A stretch of 64,000 nt of DNA from Elymus sibiricus (GCA_039707655.1 CM077665.1:134683148-134747147), one strand, 5' to 3'; positions 32,010 through 44,405 are shown, counted from the stretch's first letter. Program-made: numbers and translations. Notes: a model not told the origin generated them from the letters alone.

Positions 32010-33943
32010 TGTAACACCCCAAAAATTTAATATTGTTTTATTAAATAAAATGTTGCCAGAAATAATTATTTTCTATTTTCTGGATTTTCTATTGATTTCA
32101 TGGCCACTCCTTTTGTCTGAATTTCAAAAATTCTTCTCTCCTATCTGAAACTTTTGAATAATGTTGTGTGGCTTGAATGTTTTATTAAATCATTTAATTA
32201 CATTTAGTAAAAACAGTGGAATAATTTTTATAATAAAATTTGCCAAGTTTTAATTCTTTTAATAGCATTTCCATCATTTTTAAGGCTCCTGTTGCACCGC
32301 AACCCTTTCATAAACTCAATTATAAATTCCACAAAAATTTGTAGATGTCATGTGATGTCCCTGGATTACTTTCATGCAAAAAACCAACCATGTGTTTTGA
32401 AAAATTTGGGCATATCATCCTATTTTCTATTCTGGACCAGTTTAAGGATTTGAACTACAACCTATCTTTATTTTGCCCTAATGCCCTTGATATTTTTCCT
32501 TCTTGTAGTTGACCCTACCAAACCCTTAAGTCCAGGAGATTGAGCCCATTGGAATATTTTTGGTTCATGCAATAACACCATTTTGTTTCTGCCCGGAGTT
32601 GAAGTTTTGTAAAACTTGCACTAACAACTTTCTGGTTTTCTCAATTCAACCATGCCATCATGCCTAGAATCCAAAGAGACCACAATCTGGAAATTATGGT
32701 GGCCATCAAGATGCCCAAGATGCCCCTGGCATTTCATGAAGCACCTTATGTGCCTGTCCAGAATTGACATGAATCCATGTTTGCATTGTGGACTAGCTCC
32801 CCAGACCAAACCAGCATGTCCAATGGTCCTCTAGAAACCAAACTAGTAACCCTGTTATTTTGCAGCTCCATCCAAACCTCCTGGCATGCCTTGGCATTTC
32901 GCCGAGCACATGGTGTGCATGCTCTGGGCGTGCCTAGAGCGCGCGTATTGCAGCCGCACACCCGAGCCGCCGCACCCCACCTACCCCCGTCCCTGGCCTT
33001 TCCCTGCCCGTAGGGACACGCGCTCGACCCCTCCAGCGCCGCAGAGGTTCCCGGGCCACCCCCTGGAGCTCAGCAGCGCCGCCGTCAGAGCTGCCATGGC
33101 GGCTAGCCGTCGGCTGCGGCCGGCCCCCACTGCAGCAGCGCCGCCCGAGCAGCCCCAGCGCGCACGCTTGTGTTTATGTACCTTATAAGCCCTTTATGTG
33201 GCGTCGCACAGACACCCGACTGCGGAATGTATGTTATTTAATTTCCTTATAAGCCCTTTATGTGGAGTCGCTCAAACGCCCGATTGCGGCATGCATGTTA
33301 TTTATTTTTCTTCTAAGCCCTTTATGTGGCGTCGCTCAGACGCCCGACTGAGGCATGCTTTATATTATTATTATCCTTTCGAGGCGTCGCTTCAGACACC
33401 CGATCGGTTTATTTTTATTCTCTGATTACTTAGTCTTGTTTAATATGAATGACCTGCTTGTGTGCATCATGAATTTTATTTTGACTGGTTAAGTGATCGT
33501 GGGTGATTTCAGTGCATGAATACCTCCTGCTATGTTATACCTGTTTTCATTATGTTTGCGAGTACATTCAAGGTACTCACAGGCTTGTCCCTGGCTATTG
33601 TCTTGGCCAGATTTCCTGCTTGGAGAGAAGCGAAATGTCGACAACCCGGGAGCCTAGGCATCGAAGATAGCAGCCACGCGAAGATAGGAGTTATCCAGGT
33701 CAGCTGTTCCTGTGGGAAATGGAGTCCCATACACGCTGATGACCCCGAACCGCTTCCGCCACCAACCACTAGAAACCTTTTGTTGTACTCATAGACCATA
33801 ATGGTCTTGTACTTCAGATTTTGTAATTTTGCTTTTAATTTCTGTATCAAGAATGTGTCTCATCAGCTAACAGTAATCCTGGGGCTGATGAGCACAACGA
33901 CCATTTGCTGGGAAATTAATATCCTGGAAAACCGGTCCTGACA
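32010..33943 (+). repeat. 3' LTR of element E (1,934 bp, internally deleted)
   Basis: Begins TGTAACACCCC and ends CGGTCCTGACA. It matches the 5' LTR on both sides of a junction at about 33157-33166 where roughly 2.06 kb is missing. The lost part includes the TATA-like box and the leader. Confidence 0.92.
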
Positions 33944-33948
33944 AATTT

Positions 33949-34476
33949 CATGATCCAAGGAGCATATGGCTTTAGTTCAAACGGAGACAGAGCAATGTTG
34001 GCCAATGTCCTCATGAACAAATCGTGAAGATTTATAGGAATCCCGTGAATAATGTTGAACAGCAGATTCTTCATCACACCTACCACATCTTCCTCTTCAT
34101 TGCTGTGGCCTTTGATAGGGTTGAGGGTTTTGGTCATGATGCGGTACACAGTGCGGGGCACATAGAGCAAATCTTTCACCAAAAAGGAGGTTCTGGGTGC
34201 ATGACCTGGATCCAAAGGCTTCATCAGAATTTGCATGAGATGATTTGGAAGTTCAGGTTCTTCATAGAGGCATCTGGCATCAGCTGAGGGAATACTGACT
34301 GGAACTACTCGAAGTAATTCAGTTGCTGGAGTAGTATAGTGGGTGTTTTCAGTCATCCAGTCAAGTACCCATGAGTTGATATCTTGTGCATTGCCTGAGA
34401 TGTGAAGTGTAGCATAGAACTGAAGAATGAGTGTATTGAAGTGCCTCAAAACAATTATGGCAGAGGCCAAAACCAT
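33949..34476 (-). pseudogene. Accessory ORF of element D, middle piece
   Basis: An open minus-strand frame between elements E and F encodes VLASAIIVLRHFNTLILQFY, DINSWVLDWMTENTHYT, ELPNHLMQILMKPLDPGH and LPYTVYR-like helical words. There is no recognised domain. The frame is the same as that of the N-terminal piece, and the codons join the C-terminal piece once element E is removed. The left edge against F has no duplication, so a few codons may be lost. Confidence 0.65.
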
Positions 34477-37400
34477 TAATTAAATGCCTTTTGAATTATG
34501 AAAGTTTTCAAACATTTTTAAATGGTCCCCAAACTTTTTGTGGCAGAGTCTAATATTGCCACATAATTATTTGACCAAGTTCCATTTTTTTTCAAACTCA
34601 ATTGCTGTTGAAAATAAATGCAAAACAGTAGTGAAAATAGAAAGCAGAAAAATAATAGGGAAATTACTAAACACCTACTATGCCACGGGGCCATAAGTGG
34701 CCACAGTGCATCTGGCCCAACCCACCTAAGTCACCCCCAACCTCCTGCTACAGGGAGGCAGGGGGATCGTGGCCGCCATCCACCGGCCATGGCCGCACCA
34801 TGCCGTGCGTGTCGGCCATCCAGCCCACCGGCGCCTACTTGATGGGCTCAGCTGCCCCTGGCACAAACCCTACGCCACTCTCCCCTCTCCCCTCGCTCTC
34901 TCCCACTTCTCCCGAACGTCCCCGTCGTCGCCGCCTTCGTCGATCCCGCGGCCACCGGCCGCCCCTTGCCGCGCCAAGACGTCGAGGAGCTCCGCCATCA
35001 TCGTCTCCTTCGCCCTCGCCTAAGGGCTCGAGCAGGGACAACCCGTATGCTCGCCATCGACCTCGTCTCTCCGCGTACATCGTCGACCTCCTCCGTCGTT
35101 TGCCGCTGGTCCGGTCCGTCCCAGGCCTCCCCGACCTCGCCATCGAGCTCGTGGTGAGCCCCCGCATCTATTCCCTCTTTCCCCTTCTCCATTCGGTCGT
35201 CGTAGCCGTCGTCCCCGAGCTCCGTCGCCGTTGCTGCTGCTCTGTTCAGCTGCTGCCCCTGCTAACAGTCGTTACCGCTGCTTCTCTGTTGCTCTGCCGC
35301 TTGCTGTTGCTATTACTACCTGCTGCTGCTTGCTTGCCGCTGCTGCTCCTACCGCTTGCCGTAGCTGCTGCCTGCTGCCGCTGCTGTTCGTTTGCTGCTG
35401 CTGCTGCTGCTCGTAGCCGCTGCTACTGCTGCCGCTGCGTACTGCCGCCGCCGCCGCTGCTGGCTGTGCTGCTGCCGCTGCTCGTGCTAGCTGCTGCTGT
35501 TTTCTGCTCTGCTGCTCAGTACTGTTGCTGTTGCTTGCGCATGCCGCGGCCGCTTGCTGCTCCATACCATCGCTGCTGCTAGCCATGGCAAGGCCATGGC
35601 CGAGTGTGCCTTGAGGGTGTGTTGTGTGTGTGCGTGAGTGTGTGAGCCGTGTGTGCGTGAGAGAGTGTGTACAATTAGTTTGGACTAATTTTCTACTAGC
35701 ATTAGTTAGGAGTTAACTAGTGCTAGTTTAGTAAGTGTGCTAATGACATGTGGACCCGATGCCTAAAATAACCTTTCACCTAAAATGTGTCACTGACATT
35801 TGGGTCCCACAGGCACTATTCCCCCTTTTGACCAGTCAAATTGACTTGGTCAATTCCAATTAAATAAATGCAGAAAATTTCAGAAATTCGATAAAACTTT
35901 GAAAAATCATATAAAATAAATCGTAAGTCGGATGAAAAAGTTTAATACATGAAAGTTGATTAGAAAAATCCCACGAATCCGAATACGCTATCCGTTCATC
36001 TGTCACATGCTCCTAGCATGATGAACATGGACATTTGGTGTTAGGATCATCTGTCCAGTAATGGCCAAAGACCCGGGAAATATCGTCAGATATTTTCCCG
36101 CTCCGTCTGCGACGTGTAGTACTGCGATAGCTCATCCCTAGGACTGCATATTGTCATGTCATGCATCGTGATGCATCTGTTTGCTATATATTTATTGTTT
36201 CTCCCCCCTCTTCTTACCGGTAGACCCCAAGACTGACGCTGCTGCCAGGTATGACTACACCGTTGACGATCAGGCCTTTGCAGCAAGGCAAGCAACCCTC
36301 CCCCCCCCCTTGAGCATTCCGATATCGCCCAATTCTTTCCCTCTCATTCTTGCATTAGATTTTGCTACTGTATTAGCTAGCTCCTATTCTGATGCATAGC
36401 CTGCTTTTGATAAACTGCTATTATACCTGCTGTTATATCAACTACTTAGTATAGGTTGATCAATGAATCCCCTTTGACCCCCTTAGTCCCAGTTGCCCCT
36501 GCTTCTTCATCGACGACTCGAAGACTCGGTCAACCAACCGACAAGCCATGCCCGTCACCTTCACCACACACTCCCCTTAGTTGTACGACTCTGCAGAGCT
36601 ACTATCAAGTACCGAGGGTGACACCTCGTGAAGTACTCATGATGCTAACTCTGTAGTGCAGCTAGTCAGTCGTGGTTATCGAGGGTGATTCCTCCTTCAC
36701 CACTCCCGACGACGACTCTGTCGTGCAACCCCTCAAGCGTAGACCATCGAGGGTGAATCCTCTCTAGTCACCTTTACGGTTACATCAGGTGGGATCCTTC
36801 GAGGTTAATCCCTCGGGTTTTCCCCCTTGGTGTTATATACACATGGTTACATTTACTTTACTGTTGATACATGATGAGGTCAGGATGAACGGAGGATACA
36901 TGATGAGATCAGGATGACCGGAGGGTGTTGGTGTAATACGACGGGGCGTGGCCAGGCATTCTTGGCCCTGGCCACAAGACCTCGAGACGGGGCGACGGGT
37001 CCACATATCGTGTATCGCGCTCGTCACCGCAATTAATAAAATGCTAATGGTTTGGGTATTTGATCTGAGTTGGTCATTTGACCTTTTCGCACTAACCTTC
37101 ACGTGGGAGAAGTTATGGGTACTCGGTGTCGTTGTATCAGCCGAAGCTCTTCGGACGTCAGCAATCGAGCGCCGCGCGTCCGAGTGGTCCGCAACGGCAT
37201 TGATCTTGTATTAAGTGATGCTAGGACTGACCTCGGCCGCCCACGCATCGTGCAGGAGTGCAAAGGGCGAGTGTGCCCATGACCCCTGCGTGCTTAGGAT
37301 TTAGACCGGCGGGCTGGCCTCTCTGTTGAGCCTAGGTAGGGCGACGACGTGTTGATCTTCAAGGCCGGGCATGACCCAGGAAAGTGTGTCCGGCCAAAGG

Positions 37401-38257
37401 TGATCAAGCGTGATGGAAAACGTGGTGAACCCCTGCAGGGATGAAATTAACTATTCGAATAGCCGTGTCCACGGTAACAGGACGACTTGGAGTTGTATCC
37501 CGAGCTAATATAATTAAAAGTGCTAATTTGAAATGAATGTTGGCTCCGAGATTGCTTTCTCGCGGGAGTCGAGGAAGGATCTCTGGGCGTGGTTACTTAA
37601 TAAAATTGCTACAATGATATTGTTACATATGAGTTGCCAGTCTATTCTCTTCTAATGCTGCAAGATGTTGAAGATGCTAGTCTTCGATAGGACTAGGCCT
37701 TCCCCTTCATTCTTGCCTCTGCAGTCAGTCCAGATATAACTCCATTCTTTGATATTGATGCATACTTAGCATAGTTCTGATGTTAGTCTTGCGAGTACTT
37801 TGGAAGAGTTCTCACCGCTGCTTTGGTTTCTCTTTCCCCCTCGATTCGATTGCTGCGTTCAGACGATGGAGCCCAGGAGATGGAGTACGCCGGAGACGAC
37901 TACTACACCACCGCAGGAGCCTACTACTACGTGGAGGCGGCCCCTGACCAGCAGTAGGATAGGAGGTTCCCATGCAGGAGGCCTCGCCTTGTTCGATCCG
38001 TTGTTATGTTTGTGCTAGCCTTCTTAAGGCAAAACTTGTTTAACTTATGTCTGTACTCAGATATTATTTGCTTCCGCTGACTTGTTGAATTTGAGCTTAT
38101 GTATTCGAGCCCTCGAGGCCCCTGGCTTGTAATATGAAGCTTGTATGACTTTAAATTGTGTCTAGAGTTATGTTGTGATATCTTCCAGTGAGTCCCTAAT
38201 CTTGGTCGTACGCATTTGCGTGTATGATTAGCGTACGGTCAAATTGGGGGCGTCACA
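34477..38257 (+). mobile_element. Element F: truncated lone gypsy LTR inside D
   Basis: A single long LTR-like sequence with no internal domain. On the plus strand it ends GGGGGCGTCACA at 38257, a typical grass LTR terminus. It begins with AT-rich DNA (TTAATTAAATGCC) resembling the start of LTR E but without a TG terminus. No flanking duplication was found, so its left end has been lost. It has the same layout as LTR E: AT-rich start, very GC-rich leader with CTG/GCC-rich tract (35220-35580), and then long transcribed-type DNA. It also shares an exact 20-mer with LTR E. Orientation is judged from this layout. Confidence 0.6.
35220..35580 (+). repeat. CTG/GCC-rich trinucleotide tract in element F
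   Basis: Interrupted GCTGCTGCT and GCCGCTGCT triplets. They open long frames in both strands, giving Leu/Ala/Cys-rich or Gln-rich translations that I do not regard as genes. Confidence 0.7.
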
Positions 38258-39906
38258 GTCTTCTTCGCTTCTGATGCAGAAGGAAGAATCAAATTCTTCA
38301 CCTTTGAGGATTTTTTTGGGGAAGCAGGAGGTGAAGGAGCAGCAGTTTCATCAGGAATAACTGATGTAGTTGTCCTGGCAGTTTCTTTAGGCACAATAGT
38401 TGCTTCAGCTGGCCTGGCAATTTCATCAGGCGTAACATAGGGAGTTGCCCTGGGAATTTCTTCAGCAGTAGGAATCTCTCCAGCTGCACTAGCAGTTTCT
38501 TCAGCAGGCAGAACGGAAGAGCTTGCCTGAGGATTTTGTGGTTGCTAGGAAGCGACAAACCTTGAGTTGTGGTCCTTGATGACTTTGTCAGCCATCTTGA
38601 TGAATCTGCCCTTGGCACCTTGCCAATCTGAGTAGTGACTATTGTATTTTTTACTAAGGCCTTTGATGTCCCTTTGTACAGAGGCAAGTTGATTTGGCGT
38701 CAGGTTGAGGACATTGTCCTTCATAAATCGTTCTTTCTTCAGTTGAGCTTTCTTGGCTCTTCTGGCCTGCTCATACTTCCATTTTTCTTCACCAATGAAA
38801 GCAGTGAGGACATGACTTGGGCCAGGTGGAAGCTTCAAGTCATCAATGGGAGTATTTGGATCCTGGTGCCACAAGTCAATGAAATCCAGCACAATCTTTG
38901 GGTCGAGCATGAGAGGAATTTGAGTCCCCTTTGCTTGAGCCACTCTCTCTTGCTTATTTCTGACTATAGCAGCCAGTTCTTCATCATCAGCCTCATCATC
39001 CTCAGATCCTGAGGGAACTTGAAACACAACTTTCTTTCCGTGAGGACTTGGTCTCCTGCCTCGTCCAGTAGTAGCTTTTATCTTCAGCAAGGTGGGGCTA
39101 CTTGATGAATGTGCTTCAGCTGATGAAGTAGCAGATGCCCCTGAGGCAATTGAAAAGCCAGCAGTCCTCTATCATGTTGCAAGATGCACTGGAGTTGAGG
39201 ACTTGGCTGCAGCAGTTGAAGATTGTGCAGCCACTGAGGGCATTGCAGGAGCCCTTGATGATTTTGCCTGAGGCATTTGCTGTGAAGAACTTGGAGCTGA
39301 AGACTTTGGTGCTGAGGATTTTTGCTTCACAGCAGATTTCTTCACGACAGCTTTCTTTGGGGCAGTGGTGCTAGCAGAGGCCCCGGCAACGGCAGCAGCA
39401 ACAGAGTCCTCATTGAATTTCTTCACTGCTCCTTTAGCCTTTCTTGCCAGCATGGCTTGTTGCTTTTCCCAGTCATGAGGAAAATCTTCACCAGTTTTGA
39501 GACTGGTAGGATCTGCACGTTGGCCTTGAGCCAAAGGTGGTCTGTTGCACGGAGGTTTAATGGCAAACTTCTTCATGTATTTTGGAGTGACATATCGATA
39601 TTCTCTCCATTCTCATGCACATCTTCTCTCAATTCTCTGGATACGGATCTTGCGTTGCTTTTGAGTTTCTTTGCCATGTGTGGCTTCATCTGGTGTGCAA
39701 TATTCCTCATACAAATAATCAGGTATCTCAAAGGCAGTTTGCACTTCAGGACGCTTTCCTCCTTTCTGAGGTCTTTTGCCCTCAGTCATTTTCTTCGGCT
39801 GAGGATTTTGTGCTTTTGAGGATTCTGACGAAGTGTGCAATTTCTCTTCGAGGAACGCTGCAAATGAGTTAAGTTGATGAGAACCTAGAGATTCATCAGC
39901 TGACAT
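38258..39906 (-). pseudogene. Accessory ORF of element D, N-terminal piece
   Basis: Starts at ATG 39906 (MSADESLGSHQLNSFAAFLE), directly after a predicted splice acceptor. It runs in one main frame with in-frame stops near 39613 and 38545 and a disrupted stretch at 39090-39172. Words include FEIPDYLYEEYCTPDEATHG, RRIER-like basic runs and FPHDWEKQQAMLARKAKG. A Lys/Ala/Ser-rich low-complexity stretch follows, then DLWHQDPNTPIDDLKLPPGP, and imperfect PxEETA repeats near 38300-38530. It is cut by element F at 38257. The whole accessory ORF would be several hundred codons long and lies downstream of pol, as in SIRE elements. I cannot assign a function, and no clear membrane anchor is visible. Confidence 0.65.
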
Positions 39907-39913
39907 TTTATAC

Positions 39914-40239
39914 CTAGGAATAGAGTATAGGTGCAAAGAATTTGAAGAGGTCATATGCGTTCTCAGAAATTTTTGCAAAAGTATCAAGTTTGAGGAATTT
40001 GACCATAGATGACTTTGAAGAATTTCACTAAGTATTCTTGACTTTAGGTTCCAGAGTTGTGTAGATTTGAGGATCCACACAATTGAGGAATCTTGAAGAA
40101 AATCATAGCTTAGCGAAATAAATCAAGAGAGGAATTTGTTTGGTGCTTACGAGATGGATTGATGAAGAATAAACACCTTTTGAGGATTTTGTGAAAATCT
40201 TTGGGATCAAAAATAGCAATAAAACTAGCTTTTATTTAC
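39914..40239 (-). other. Predicted 5'-UTR intron of the D accessory gene
   Basis: On the minus strand the donor CATACG|GTAAAT is at 40239-40238, and the acceptor CTATTCCTAG|G ends at 39914. The acceptor lies 8 bases before the ATG at 39906. The 326-bp interval is T/A-rich and carries the usual acceptor context. Confidence 0.45.
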
Positions 40240-40500
40240 CGTATGCGATGAACACGACGAACAGAGAAGTGAAGTGGAGGAGTTCGTCAGTTCAGATCTC
40301 CCACGCCCTAGCTTGGCAAAGGGAGACAGCTACAGCGGCGGCGGAGTGAAGACGTCCGCGGCCGATGCGAGTACGACGATGGCGAGATCGAGCCAGCGAA
40401 GCTCTTCCTCTCCGACAATGATGAGGTTAGCGGCGGCGCTAGGTCTAGAGCTCGGAAGGGATGGGAGTGAGGAGTAACTCGAGCAAGAGCAAGGGAGGGG

Positions 40501-40510
40501 GTATTTATAG
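40501..40510 (-). promoter_or_regulatory. Internal TATA box of element D accessory gene
   Basis: CTATAAATAC on the minus strand, followed by a GC- and CT-rich leader of about 260 bases and then the predicted intron. It lies between the RNase H stop (41248) and the accessory ORF and is independent of the LTRs. Confidence 0.55.
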
Positions 40511-41247
40511 TCGCAGTAAAAGCTAACTGGTCCGAAGATTTTGGGCCAGTATACCCCTGACCCTTGCTATCCACGCGACATGTGTCACCCACGTACTGTG
40601 TAGTGGAGATAGTAGGGGATCATGGGTTATCCAGTCGTGGGAATCGGAACGGTTTGAGCGACAACCGCCAAAAATTTGAAATTAGAAATTTTAAAGTTTC
40701 CGTTCGCAAATTCTTCAGCTGACAAGGACATAGTGAAGACTTTGAATGGGTTTCAAAGTAGAACACATATGAAGAATTTGTGAACAGACTGGGTTGAGTT
40801 TAGCATAGAGGGGGAACGGGTCCGATCACATTCACTTAGAAGAAAATCAACTTGAAGAATTAGCTATAAGTGAATGTTGTGGAGGACATTGAAAACTATA
40901 TATATATATATAGTCAATGAAGAGAAACTCATATGAAGAACATCAGTTGAAGAATTTGAAATTTTGAGGAATTTCCAAACTTGAAGAATTTGACAACTTG
41001 AAGAATTTGCAAAATGATGAAAAATTCCATTTCTGAAGAAATTCAACTATGGTGGTGGCGTGACCCACCGTATAAGAATGATGATTTCAGACACCGCGTA
41101 CAATTGTCGTAGGGTTTTGAGAATCAAATTCTTCATTAATTTCTTCACACTTAGAGAGTTAGTCTTCATTGGTTGAAGAAAAATGTTACTTCGTGTGTTG
41201 CGCATCAAAGTCATCAATTTTGCATAAGTGTTAGGATGTGTGTCTTT
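40511..41247 (-). other. Non-coding gap between pol and the accessory promoter of D
   Basis: No ORF. Contains a short TATATA microsatellite near 40898 and many GAAGAATTTGA words between 40840 and 41040. Confidence 0.6.
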
Positions 41248-43320
41248 TCAATGAACATTCGAGGATTCTAAGATATTTAGCTCACACCGCAACTTGCAAA
41301 ATCTCTTCTCGTCCAAGGGCTTTGTGAAGATATCAACCAGTTGTTCTTCAATCTTCACGTGGTCGATGAAGATATCGTCCTTCATCACATGGTCACGAAG
41401 AAAATGATGACGAATCTGGATGTGCTTGGTCTTTGAGTGTTGAACTGGGTTGTAAGCAATCTTGATGGCACTCTCGTTGTTACAGTAGAGAGGGACATTC
41501 TTCACATTGATGTCGTAGTCCTTGAGGGTTTGCTTCATCCATAGCAATTGAGCACAACAAGAACCAGCAGCAGTGTACTCAGCTTCAGTAGTAAGTAGTG
41601 ACACGCAGTTCTGCTTCTTCAAGGACCAACAGACTAAGGATCATCCGAGGAAATGACAAGTGCCTGACGTTGACTTGCGGTCCACACGATCACCAGCATA
41701 ATCATAATCAGAATATCCAATGATGTCAAGATCTGAGCCCTTGGGGTACCATAATCCTAGGGTTGGTGTGTGAGCTAGATATTGAAGAATATGTTTCACA
41801 GCCTTGTGGCGTGATTCCTTCGGTTTTGCTTGAAATCGGGCACACATGCAAACACTGAGCATAATATCTGGCCTAGAAGCACATAGATACAATAAATAAC
41901 CAATCATGGAGCGATATACCTTCTGATCGAAATCTTTACCACTTTCGTCAGTGCAGAGTTGAGCCGATGTGGGCATAGGAATCTTGACGGCTTTGCAATC
42001 CTGCATGCCGAATTTCTTTAGGACATCTTTGAGGTATTTCTCTTGAGAGATGAAGATGCCATTGCTTTGCTGACTAATTTGAAGCCCTAAGAAGAATTTG
42101 AGCTCTCCCATCATAGACATTTGATATTCTTCACTCATCATATAGGCGAATTGGTCACTGTAACGTTTGTCAGTACATCAAAAGATGATATCGTCCACAT
42201 ATATTTGGCACACAAATAATTCATCATCGTATGATTTTGTGAAAAGAGTTGGATCAAGTGAACCGGGTTTGAAGCCTTTCTTCATGAGGAATTCCTTCAG
42301 TTTGTCATACCACGCCCGAGGGGTCTGCTTGAGGCCATAGAGAGCCTTGTTGAGTCTGAAGACTTTGTCAGGATGCTTAGGATCTTCAAAACCTGGGGGT
42401 TGAGCAACATATACTTCTTCCTCAAGCTTACCATTGAGGAATGCACTTTTCACATCCATTTGATATAAGATGATATTCTGATGGTTAGCATAAGCAAGCA
42501 ATATGTGAATAGCTTCAAGTCTAGCAACAGGTGCAAAAGTTTCATCAAAGTCAATTCCCTCAACCTGTGTGTAGCCCTGTGCCACTAGACGGACCTTATT
42601 CCTCACTACATGACCAAGTTCATCTTGTTTGTTGCGGTAGATCCACTTGGTACCTATGACATTGTGCTTGTGAGGATCTGGGCGTTTGATGAGTTCCCAC
42701 ACGTTGTTGAGCTTGAATTGATGCAATTCCTCTTGCATGGCTTGAATCCACTCAGGCTCCAAGAATGCTTCATCAACTTTGGTGGGCTCTCTGATCAAGA
42801 CAAAAGCAAAGTGCCCACAAAATTTAGACAAATGAGAAGCTCTTGAGCAAGTGAGAGGACCTGGTGCATTGATGTCGTTGAGGATTTTCTCGATCTGCAC
42901 TTCATTTGCAAGTCGTGGATGAGCAGGTTGATGACTTTGTTGAGGCTGAGCATTTTCTTCAATGCCATTTTCTTCAGGTGTATCAGCATGAATATCTTCA
43001 ACGGTTGGTACAACTTCTTCAGAGAGTAGTTGTTCTTCAGTAGGGATCATGTCTTCAGTGGCCATGAACCTAATGGATTCCTCAGGTGGCATTTCATCTA
43101 GCACAGGAGGTAGGTGCTCTCTTTGCGAGCCGTTAGTTTCATCGAACCGCACATCTACAGTTTCAACAACCTTGTTGTGATAGGTGTTGAAGACTCTGTA
43201 GGTGTGCGAGTCCTTTCCGTAACCAAGCATAAAACCTTCATGTGCTTTCAGTGCAAATTTAGAGCTATGGTGAGGATCTCTAATCCAGCATTTAGCACCG
43301 AAGACTTTGAAATAACTCAC
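41248..43320 (-). pseudogene. RT and RNase H of element D
   Basis: Copia RT motifs: [93 protein letters not shown] and the catalytic ICQ-type [12 protein letters not shown] directly follows this motif (42175-42177). The frame resumes with MMGELKFFLGLQISQ, stops again near 41641, and resumes with RNase H words LLTTEAEYTAAGSC (catalytic Glu), NNESAIKIAYNP and KTKHIQIRHHFLRDHV. All three pieces share one frame. The RT is therefore inactivated by two nonsense codons, and no shift is needed between the pieces. Confidence 0.92.
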
Positions 43321-44405
43321 ATTGGGTTTCTTGTTAGTGAGGAGTTCATATGAAGTCTTCTTGAGGAATTTGTGAAGATATACCCTGTTGATGATGTGGC
43401 AAGAAGTATTGATTGCCTCAGGCCAGAAGCGAGTATGGTGCGAGCCATCTCAACCAGAGTCCTATTCTTGCGCTCCACGACGTCATTCTGCTGAGGAGTA
43501 TAAGGGGCAGATAACTCATGAGTAATACCAAGTTCATCAAGATAATCATCAAGACCAGTGTTCTTGAACTTAGTCCAATTATCACTCCTGATATGCTTGA
43601 TCTTGATGCCAAAATTCGTCAAGGCCCTTGAAGAAAATCGTTTGAAGACATTCTGCACTTCAGATTTGTACAGAATAATGTGCAACCAAGTATAGCGAGA
43701 GAAATCATCAACAATGACAAAGCCATATAAGCATGGAGTATTTGTTAGTGTGGCATAGTGAGTGGGACCAAAGAGATCCATATGAAGCAATTCAAAAGGA
43801 CGAGTGGTAGTCATGATAGTCTTGGATGGATGCTTGGATCTGGTCATCTTTCCAGATTCACAAGCCCCACACAAGTGATCCTTGAGGAATTTGACACCCT
43901 CAATACCAATGACGTTCTTTTTCTTTGCGAACATGTGCAAGTTCCTCATGCCAGCTTGTCCAAGTCGTCGATGCCATAACCAGCCTTCTGAAGCTTTTGC
44001 AAGTAGACATGTGGCTGGCTGTGGACCTGTAGAGAAATCAACAATATACAAGTCTCCTCTCCTAAAGCCTTCAAAGACTTTGGATTTGTCAGATTCCATG
44101 ATGACAACACATTGGTATTTGCCAAAGATGACAACCATATCAAGATCACAGAGCATTGAGACAGACATAAGGTTGAATCCAAGGGATTCGACAAGCATCA
44201 CTTTATCCATGTGTCGATCCTTCGAGATTGCAACCTTACCTAGACCCAATACCTTGCTTTTTCCTTTGTCAGCGTAGGTGATATGCTTCAGATGAGAAGG
44301 GGCCAGTGGAATGTTCATCAATAGGTTCTTGCCACCAGTCATGTGGTTGGTGCATCCACTGTCGAGGACCCACTCAGTTGTTTTGGGTGTCTCATCCAGC
44401 AGATG
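43317..44405 (-). pseudogene. Protease and integrase of element D
   Basis: The protease active site WVLDSGCTNHMTG lies at about 44338-44372. It is followed by a GAG-pre-integrase zinc finger (WHRRLGQAGMRNLHMF and CGACESGKMTRSKH) and the integrase core, with first Asp in LLHMDLFGPTHY. The second motif reads IRSDNWTKFKN where NGTEF is usual. The Glu motif [13 protein letters not shown] is kept, although QQND precedes it instead of QQNG. The frame ends near 43317 and RT continues in another frame. Substitutions around the second Asp suggest decay. Confidence 0.9.

Larger units (their letters stand above)
24573..33943 (+). mobile_element. Element E: Tekay-like LTR element without gag-pol, carrying its own genes
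   Basis: Bounded by TSD AATTT (24568-24572 and 33944-33948). It has a 5' LTR of 24573-28610, a Met-type PBS, an internal domain of only 3.4 kb, a purine tract AAGGGGGGTAGTG, and a 3' LTR of 32010-33943. The 3' end of the internal domain (AATCTCGAGGACGAGATTT before the purine tract) is the style of Tekay/Del chromoviruses. There is no gag, protease, RT or integrase. Instead there are two tandem paralogous ORFs on the plus strand and a small membrane-protein ORF on the minus strand, each behind a TATA box. It must be mobilised in trans. Confidence 0.88.

Noticed and set aside
34680..35586. A 300-codon plus-strand frame and a Gln/Ser-rich minus-strand frame in the CTG-rich tract
   Set aside because: They lie in the GC-rich leader of lone LTR F, are low-complexity, and are open on both strands because of triplet repeats.
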